Shown: in pieces, positions 12,161 through 17,221 of the stretch
How the letters are laid out: every line of letters begins with the position of its first letter
Numbering within the stretch: position 1 is the first letter of the stretch
Assembly (NCBI GenBank): GCA_012521455.1
Contig: JAAYMJ010000126.1
Location: forward strand, 1-17,221
DNA from: Clostridiaceae bacterium
Lineage (GTDB): Bacteria; Bacillota; Clostridia; UMGS1883; JAAYMJ01
Length of the DNA stretch: 17,221 nt
Reading direction: 5' to 3'
Translations under genes and position numbers: made by a program
The notes under the pieces: model-generated
Seen by the model: only the letters and a program-made list of their open reading frames with translations
Database searches by the model: none
What the model was told of the DNA's origin: nothing

Positions 12161-15082
12161 TTATTCTTCATCTTCAACGTATTCGCCATATTCTTCCTGT
12201 TTGGATCTTAGCTCTTTGTTGATGTCTTTAACTGCCTGTTCAAGTGAATCCCTTGGGTTTTGCCCGCCTGTAACAACCATGGTCCAAGCGTTGTTAACAT
12301 GCCGGCTTGTGAAGTACCCGCCAAGAACATTTGGCATTTCTTTTGCCCATTTTAGCTGGTCTAGTATTATATCTTTGTGCTTTTTGTCCCACGCGGAGTT
12401 TTCAAAAGCGGCAACATTTGCGCTGTTCCATCTCGCTTCAATCCCTAGCAAGGACTCAAGTTCCCTGCCAAACTGGGTTTGAGTTTCCTCGCTGGTCCAC
12501 CACTTTAAGAATTCCCAAGCAGCTTCTTTCTTTTTAGACTGACCCATAATCATGGTGGTCAAACCTGCAATCGGGCCGAAGGATCTGTCAATTTCACCGT
12601 TTTCCTTTAACATTCCGGGTATATATGTAATATCCCATCTTCCAAATAGTTCGGGCGCCGCTGTCGTCATCTTAATGTAGTCGGAATATCCCACAATGCC
12701 CATCGGCATTTCGCCGTTCCTGAACCTGTTGAAAAAGTCTGATTGCACCGGCATACCGTAGCTTACATATTGGTCGGTCCACATCTTAAAGGCCTGGTAC
12801 GCTTCAGCGGTGTCAAGATTTGACTTCTTGCCGTTATCCCTGTAATATGAGCCGCCTAACTGGTATAAGAACACGTTAAACCCTGCAGGTAAAAACTCAA
12901 GCTGGTTTTCGTATAAAATCGGCAAAACTTTTTCATAAACGTCGTTCCATGTCTTTGGAAGAGGAACCCCTAATTCTGATAAAATGTCCTTCCTGTACAT
13001 TAGAACTTGGAAGTCCATCTGGTCGGGGAGCGCGAATACCCCGCCCTTGTATTCAAATGGGGTTAGAATGGTTTTGTTAAACCTTTTTGCCACTTCGTCA
13101 AAGTCTTCAAACTGTCTCAAATCCGTAGCAGCGTTCCTGATTGCGAATTCAACAGGGCTTGTCACGTCAACGCCGCTAGCCACATCGGGAGCCCTGCCTG
13201 ATGTTACAGCAAGCATTAGCGCGTTAACGCTTCCCGCTGAAAGCTGCCCTGAAGGCAAAATGTTCATATTTATCCTGATTCCCGTCTTTGGCGTAAAGTC
13301 CTCGTCAGCAAGCTGTTGCACAAGCTGCGCCCAGTCCTTGCCGCGGCCAATCCAAACGTCAATCACTTCATTAACTTCCGCGTCTGTGAAAGTTGTGATG
13401 TTGTCGTAATCCACCGTAAAGGACCTCAAGAAGTTATCCCATGTAACAACGCTCTTTTCCCAAAAGCCTGATTTTGCTTTAGGAAGCTTTTGCCCTGTCG
13501 GGCCAAAGATAAAGTAGTCAATTGCCAGCGGCCTTGTTTTTAACTCATTAATATAAGTACCCAAATTCCTCTGTGCGTTGTTTAAGTCATCAAGCTTTCT
13601 TGAAATAGTGTCGGGCTTTCTCGCCATGTCCCTAAGCTGGTCGCTAATGGTGTAGAAATTATTTGCCATGGAAGGCACTTTTACGGAAATGCTTGTGATA
13701 ATGTCCCCCATTTCCTTTAAATCTTCGGACAATGCCTTAAACCCGTCGATAAGCCCCGGGATGGTCTTATCCAATTTATATTCAAAGTTAACGTCAGGAT
13801 TTGTGGAGGTAATTAAAATTATCTTCCTGTACCATTCGGAAAGCTCTATGGTCTTTTCCATAACGCCGAAAATAACATCGGTAAGGGGCCCCATAACAAC
13901 CCTCATGGATATTTCATGCCTTCCCTTTGTCAAATAAAAGAGATACGGGTTTCCCTCGTCATCGGAAATGGTATCCATTCTCCAGCCCCGCTCATAGTGG
14001 AATTTTACCGTATTCATTTCAGCGAAGGGGACTTTCCCGTCAATTTTTATCTGCCTGTATGACGGCAAACCGTCATTCCACGACTGCTGGTCGCGCATTG
14101 AAATCTGATATAGCCCGTCTTCTTTTATGTCAAACTCAAAAATAATCTCCTGCCCGCCGGTTCTCCAGCTCCAGCCGCCAATCATGTTTAGCTTTTTAAT
14201 ATGGCGCTCCCTAGGCTGGGTTTTCGGGTCGCTGTCGCTTGAACGCCTCAAAACCGGGTCGGATTTGTAAATTGCCGCGATTTCCGCTTCGTAAAGAGTG
14301 CTTTCCGACACTTCTTTATACCCGTTTCTCTTATATTCTTCCAAAACTTCGCTGTAAGGCCTGAATTCCTCAGGCTTTCTCAAAACAATTTCGCGGATAG
14401 CCATGGGCTCATCCACCACTTCAAAAGTAATGGTGTTTAAACCCTCATTCAAAAGGAAGGTCAACGGCTCTTCATAATAACCCTGGCTGTCATAAAGGGG
14501 GGTTTTTGTGAAAACAAAAACTTCCTTTTGTTTTTGCCTTACTTCGTCGCCCAAAGTGTTTCTCTTGGGTTCCCCGTCATCAACCCAACGCCTGTTAAAG
14601 GCAATGTTGAAGGCCTCATCAAAGGGAACCTTCCCGTTTATATGTATAGCCCTTTGAATTACAGTACCCGAGCCTTCAAGGGGCATATATGTAACATCCA
14701 TTTGGTAAAGCGCCGTTTTTGGCACATTAACCGAGAATGTGACAAACTCCGATTCTTCATAGGTTTCAATATATGTTCCCTCTTCATCGGTCACGATTTT
14801 GGGCTCCATTTCGCCCTCAAAGCTTACCGGCACGATTGGCACAATAATATCTTCACCGTCATAATCTTTTACGCCGCTTGCCAACGCGTCATTCCTGTAA
14901 TCGCGGTAAACCTTTTCATCAGTAACCTTTACCTGTTCTACATTTTCCAGGTCATCGCGGTATTTTTCCTTAAGCATCTGCCCCGGGTCTGCAACGGCAG
15001 TGCTCATTGTACTTGCGATAACCGAAAAGCAAAGTACAAAGGATGAAAATTTCTTTAAAAATCTTGCTGTATAAGCCGACAC
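12161..15082 (-). CDS. Modular exported solute-binding protein with two N-terminal carbohydrate-binding-like repeats
   Basis: At 973 residues this is more than twice the size of a normal sugar-binding protein. The start is GTG at 15082, 8 nt after AAAGGAG. The signal peptide ends near STMSTAVA31 and there is no lipobox cysteine. Two related beta-rich modules follow (about 105-235 and 310-412). They share YQ(M/I)..., I(N/D)GKVPF (148-154 and 347-353), an Arg-Trp segment and a terminal REIVL/DVIFGV strand, so they are probably an internal duplication resembling CBM6/35-like jelly rolls. A helical linker (about 435-515) leads to a family 1 solute-binding domain from about 570: SGRAPDVASG, GGVFALPDQMDFQVLMYRKDIL, LPKTWNDVYE and AAWEFLKWWTSEETQTQFG. 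The C-terminus is strongly acidic. It heads the operon and likely delivers an oligosaccharide to the adjacent permeases. Confidence 0.88.
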   Translation of the reverse strand: MSAYTARFLKKFSSFVLCFSVIASTMSTAVADPGQMLKEKYRDDLENVEQVKVTDEKVYRDYRNDALASGVKDYDGEDIIVPIVPVSFEGEMEPKIVTDEEGTYIETYEESEFVTFSVNVPKTALYQMDVTYMPLEGSGTVIQRAIHINGKVPFDEAFNIAFNRRWVDDGEPKRNTLGDEVRQKQKEVFVFTKTPLYDSQGYYEEPLTFLLNEGLNTITFEVVDEPMAIREIVLRKPEEFRPYSEVLEEYKRNGYKEVSESTLYEAEIAAIYKSDPVLRRSSDSDPKTQPRERHIKKLNMIGGWSWRTGGQEIIFEFDIKEDGLYQISMRDQQSWNDGLPSYRQIKIDGKVPFAEMNTVKFHYERGWRMDTISDDEGNPYLFYLTKGRHEISMRVVMGPLTDVIFGVMEKTIELSEWYRKIILITSTNPDVNFEYKLDKTIPGLIDGFKALSEDLKEMGDIITSISVKVPSMANNFYTISDQLRDMARKPDTISRKLDDLNNAQRNLGTYINELKTRPLAIDYFIFGPTGQKLPKAKSGFWEKSVVTWDNFLRSFTVDYDNITTFTDAEVNEVIDVWIGRGKDWAQLVQQLADEDFTPKTGIRINMNILPSGQLSAGSVNALMLAVTSGRAPDVASGVDVTSPVEFAIRNAATDLRQFEDFDEVAKRFNKTILTPFEYKGGVFALPDQMDFQVLMYRKDILSELGVPLPKTWNDVYEKVLPILYENQLEFLPAGFNVFLYQLGGSYYRDNGKKSNLDTAEAYQAFKMWTDQYVSYGMPVQSDFFNRFRNGEMPMGIVGYSDYIKMTTAAPELFGRWDITYIPGMLKENGEIDRSFGPIAGLTTMIMGQSKKKEAAWEFLKWWTSEETQTQFGRELESLLGIEARWNSANVAAFENSAWDKKHKDIILDQLKWAKEMPNVLGGYFTSRHVNNAWTMVVTGGQNPRDSLEQAVKDINKELRSKQEEYGEYVEDEE

Positions 15083-15149
15083 TTCTTTTTCTCCTTTCGC
15101 AAAGATATTCTGCTGAATTTGGAAGAATATAACCTTATTTAAAATTTAT

Positions 15150-15186
15150 TAAAATGGCCCGCCACCCTTGTGCTTGGCCCATTTTA
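15150..15186 (-). promoter_or_regulatory. Leader hairpin, possible attenuator, upstream of the modular binding protein
   Basis: On the minus strand AAAATGG pairs with CCATTTT, extended by two further G-C pairs after one mismatch, around a loop of about 15-19 nt. The 3' arm runs into a T-rich stretch (TTTTAATAAATTTT), which makes it terminator-like. It would lie about 125-160 nt into the proposed leader and about 68 nt before the start codon. It could equally be a plain stem without regulatory effect. Confidence 0.35.
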
Positions 15187-15222
15187 CAACGGTTTTTGGT
15201 AATTTTAGCAATAGAAAACACC

Positions 15223-15270
15223 TGCATAATTCCCTTCCCAAATTCATCCAAATTTAAGCAAAATTATGCA
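15223..15270 (-). repeat. Perfect 9-bp inverted repeat in the leader
   Basis: TGCATAATT (15223-15231) and AATTATGCA (15262-15270) are exact inverted copies separated by 30 nt. Inside the interval CCAAATT occurs twice. In the transcript this could close a long stem-loop; in DNA it could be two half-sites for a regulator. A+T richness raises the chance of coincidence. Confidence 0.45.
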
Positions 15271-15316
15271 AGATTTCTAAAAAACCTTATTTAATTTTGT
15301 GCCAATTTACTTATTT

Positions 15317-15345
15317 AGTATAAAATATTTATAATTTATTGTAAA
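15317..15345 (-). promoter_or_regulatory. Probable promoter of the eight-gene carbohydrate operon
   Basis: On the minus strand TTTACA (15340-15345) and TATACT (15317-15322) are separated by exactly 17 nt, each one base from the sigma-A consensus. Transcription would begin near 15310, giving a leader of about 230 nt before the GTG at 15082. Confidence 0.55.
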
Positions 15346-15361
15346 TCTTAAATTTTTTCTT

Positions 15362-15375
15362 ATTTAGCGCTTTAT
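15362..15375 (-). promoter_or_regulatory. Weak cre-like site (CcpA catabolite control)
   Basis: The minus-strand sequence ATAAAGCGCTAAAT matches the core WAARCGYTW of the CcpA cre consensus but misses the outer TG and one inner C (11 of 14 positions). It lies just upstream of the proposed -35. Catabolite regulation would make sense for a sugar importer, but the match is partial. Confidence 0.25.
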
Positions 15376-15549
15376 CATCATTTTTTTCCCTAAAGCCTAA
15401 ATTTTTGTCACATTTTTCAACATATGAAAAAAATTGTTCTGCCCAATTTTTTGCCCCATCCTCATTTTTATATTATTTTACAATAAAACCTCTTATAAAT
15501 AAAGATATTTTGGTCATGTTTTAAAAATATTTCAAAATTAAAGGGTTTA

Positions 15550-15588
15550 AAAACAAACAAAACGGGCACCCGCCCGCGGATGCCCTTA
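15550..15588 (-). terminator. Intrinsic terminator of the lipoprotein binding-protein gene
   Basis: GGGCACCCGC (15564-15573) is complementary to GCGGATGCCC (15576-15585) apart from one G-T pair. On the minus strand the stem is followed by GTTTTGTTTGTTTTT. It begins just after the stop at 15592, so the upstream binding-protein gene is transcribed largely apart from the eight-gene operon. Confidence 0.85.
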
Positions 15589-15591
15589 TAT

Positions 15592-17163
15592 TTACCTGCT
15601 CATCAACCTGTCATATGCCCCTTGATAGATTTCAATCGCCCTGTCAATTCCCATTTCTTTTAGCGTACTTACATATTCATCCCAATAATCAAGAGGTGTT
15701 GTGCCTTTAATAAATTCAACATACATTTTTGCCGCGTAAGAGTTAATTTCGCCGATAAAGGAATTTAACTCGTCGGATTCTTCAGTTCTAAAGGTTAGCG
15801 GCGGAAGCATGCCGTCGGTGGGGCCGTCGCTCCAGATTGCCTGAGCGTCTTCAGTTTGGACTTTTCTCACTTCAATTGGGTCTAAAACTTCGAAGGAATC
15901 AGGCGTGCGCACAAGGTGGGGTGAATTTACAATAGTGTATTTATTTAGTCCCACATTCTTGCCGCCCGGGTAATTCATGATGGTGTCGGTCCATACATAT
16001 TCGCCGTTTACCAATTCGTATGTCACGCCTTCCTGGCCGATTTCAAAAAGGTCGGCGCCTTCTTTTGTATAGTGGGTGTCAAACCACATTACAGCGATTT
16101 CAGGATATTTGCACTTTGACGTAATATACGCTTCATATCTTCCGTTTCTCCAGTTTTTCTGCCTGAACCTTGCCTTGTCGCCCCTGTTTTCAACAGGATA
16201 GGGCGCTGCAACCACTTCAAAATCCCCAAAACCTACCGCAACGGAAGCCCCGACTTTGCCGCTGGTTAGGTACTCTGCGCGGCTGTCACCTGAACGGGTG
16301 TCAAATTCAGGGTCAAGCAAACCTTCCTGATACCACTTGTTAAAGGTCTGCAAATACCTCTTATACCCTTCTTCCATCTGGCCGAATTTGATTTTTCCGT
16401 CCCTTCCTACAATAAATCCTTTGTTAACGTCAAACCCACCGATAAACACCCCAAATTCCCTTGTGGTGTCCCACCCCGGGTTATCCGCCATTAGGGGGAT
16501 TTCTATCCCGTATTCCTTAAACGCCTTGAGCATGTGATACCAGTCATCAAAGGTTTCCGGTTTTTTCAAGTTTAAATCTTCCAACAAATCTTTTCTGATT
16601 AGCGGCCCGCCCCATGATTTTGCCTCAAAGGTAAACAGTTTCGGGAAACAGAACATATTTCCGCCGTCAGTTACGGTAAGCCTTCTTGCTTCCTCATCGG
16701 AAAGCCTTGCCTTTTGGTAATTTGGCGCGTATTCTTCAATCAATTCATTTAATCTTAAAATCTTTCCATCCTCAATTGCCTTGTCAGGGCCTCCCCCCGG
16801 CACAACGTTTGAGTTCACGGTTTCAATAATATCCGGAAGGTCGTCTGCAGCAAACATAATGGGAAGCTGCTCATGCCATACCCCCACAGGGTGCAAAAAC
16901 TCAATTTCAACGCCGGTTTTTTCCTGCAAAACCCTGTATGTTTCAATTTCGGCATAATTGCTTACGGCGTTTGTCTTATCGTTTTTAACCCAATATGTAA
17001 GTTTGACAGGTTCATCGGTAACCCTGTATATTTTATCCGTAACCTGCGGTTTTTTAAGGCCCGTTTTTGCTTCTTTTTTCCCGCATGAGGAAACTGAAAT
17101 AGCGATTGCTGCGGCCGATAAAACTATCAAAGTATTTTTCAGCAACCTTTTCCCTTTTTCCAT
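15592..17163 (-). CDS. Extracellular solute-binding lipoprotein of a carbohydrate ABC importer (LplA-like)
   Basis: This is a 523-residue binding protein. I prefer ATG at 17163 as the start, because AAAGG lies 9 nt and GGAG 3 nt upstream; ATG at 17172 directly abuts the AAAGG. The lipobox VSSC at Cys27 (ISVSSCGKK) predicts lipid anchoring on the outer face of the membrane. The mature part has the large Lpl-type binding-protein pattern: LTYWVKND, YRVLQEKTGVEIEF, ADDLPDIIE, GPLIRKDLLEDLNLKKPETFDDWY, YLTSGKVGASV and the C-terminal SYAAKMYVEFIKGTTPLDYWDEYVSTLKEMG. Such proteins typically bind oligosaccharides. No permease follows directly; its partners may be one of the two pairs in the downstream operon. 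It is the first gene of its unit as seen here. Confidence 0.92.
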   Translation of the reverse strand: MEKGKRLLKNTLIVLSAAAIAISVSSCGKKEAKTGLKKPQVTDKIYRVTDEPVKLTYWVKNDKTNAVSNYAEIETYRVLQEKTGVEIEFLHPVGVWHEQLPIMFAADDLPDIIETVNSNVVPGGGPDKAIEDGKILRLNELIEEYAPNYQKARLSDEEARRLTVTDGGNMFCFPKLFTFEAKSWGGPLIRKDLLEDLNLKKPETFDDWYHMLKAFKEYGIEIPLMADNPGWDTTREFGVFIGGFDVNKGFIVGRDGKIKFGQMEEGYKRYLQTFNKWYQEGLLDPEFDTRSGDSRAEYLTSGKVGASVAVGFGDFEVVAAPYPVENRGDKARFRQKNWRNGRYEAYITSKCKYPEIAVMWFDTHYTKEGADLFEIGQEGVTYELVNGEYVWTDTIMNYPGGKNVGLNKYTIVNSPHLVRTPDSFEVLDPIEVRKVQTEDAQAIWSDGPTDGMLPPLTFRTEESDELNSFIGEINSYAAKMYVEFIKGTTPLDYWDEYVSTLKEMGIDRAIEIYQGAYDRLMSR

Positions 17164-17189
17164 TTTCTCCATCCTTTCTTAAAATAAAT

Positions 17190-17213
17190 AATATGGAAAA
17201 AATCCATATTATA
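17190..17213 (-). promoter_or_regulatory. -10 element with adjacent inverted repeat upstream of the lipoprotein gene
   Basis: On the minus strand a perfect TATAAT (17208-17213) partly overlaps an inverted repeat, AATATGG / CCATATT (17190-17196 and 17204-17210, 7-nt spacer). The repeat spans the expected transcription start and could be an operator. The -35 region lies beyond the window. Confidence 0.45.
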
Positions 17214-17221
17214 CTTTATAA

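Larger units (their letters stand above)
15083..15549. other. A+T-rich intergenic region with leader and regulatory sequence, no gene seen
   Basis: This 467-nt stretch between the two binding-protein genes has no convincing open frame. It contains a likely minus-strand promoter (15317-15345), a cre-like site, inverted repeats that would lie in the 5' leader, and the direct repeat AACCTTATTTAA at 15131-15142 and 15283-15294. The remainder is low-complexity A+T-rich DNA. Confidence 0.7.

Noticed and set aside
14528-15046. 172-codon plus-strand open frame opposite the modular binding protein
   Set aside because: It is antisense to a clearly conserved signal peptide and binding module, and has no recognisable family or ribosome binding context.
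15083-15549. Known riboswitch or T-box in the long leader
   Set aside because: No T-box core, purine, TPP, cobalamin or other familiar conserved core was recognised; only generic inverted repeats are present.
1-17221. CRISPR array, tRNA, rRNA, insertion sequence or attachment site
   Set aside because: No regularly spaced repeats, transposase or integrase frames, or RNA gene signatures were seen.

Overview
The window looks like chromosomal DNA from a low-to-moderate G+C Bacillota, most likely Clostridia or a Paenibacillus-like lineage. This rests on AGGAGG-type ribosome binding sites, A+T-rich intergenic DNA, MalF/MalG-type sugar importers without a local ATPase, and a Gram-positive style solute-binding lipoprotein. 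No rRNA, tRNA, CRISPR array or insertion sequence was recognised.

Left part (1-3900). A truncated rlmH gene enters from the left edge. It is followed by an A+T-richer, decaying stretch (about 440-1250). This holds one gene broken by an in-frame TAA and a damaged paralogue of the intact small acidic gene at 1293-1637. A bidirectional terminator separates this from a minus-strand SDR oxidoreductase. The SDR gene is divergent from a two-gene operon, yaaA (peroxide stress) and pcp (pyroglutamyl peptidase), which overlap by 4 nt.

Right part (3969-17221). A large minus-strand carbohydrate locus fills the rest. The first unit, at the right edge, is a single lipoprotein solute-binding protein (15592-17163) with its own terminator. 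Downstream of a roughly 500-bp A+T-rich regulatory gap lies an apparent eight-gene operon read from 15082 down to 4008. In transcription order it encodes a 973-residue solute-binding protein with two duplicated carbohydrate-binding-like modules and no lipobox, a MalF-like permease, a MalG-like permease, a membrane-anchored NHL-propeller/TPR protein, a YIP1-family membrane protein, a large exported DUF5696-type TIM-barrel protein, and a second MalF-like/MalG-like pair. It ends at a perfect 12-bp bidirectional hairpin terminator.

How the genes may work together (inference). The exported DUF5696-like protein may bind or cleave a polysaccharide outside the cell. The two binding proteins would capture the products and the two permease heterodimers would import them, powered by a shared MsmX-type ATPase encoded elsewhere. 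The NHL/TPR protein and YIP1 protein may scaffold or sense this process at the membrane. The substrate is unknown. The combination of NHL-TPR-TM, YIP1, DUF5696 and a modular non-lipoprotein binding protein is the most interesting system in the window.
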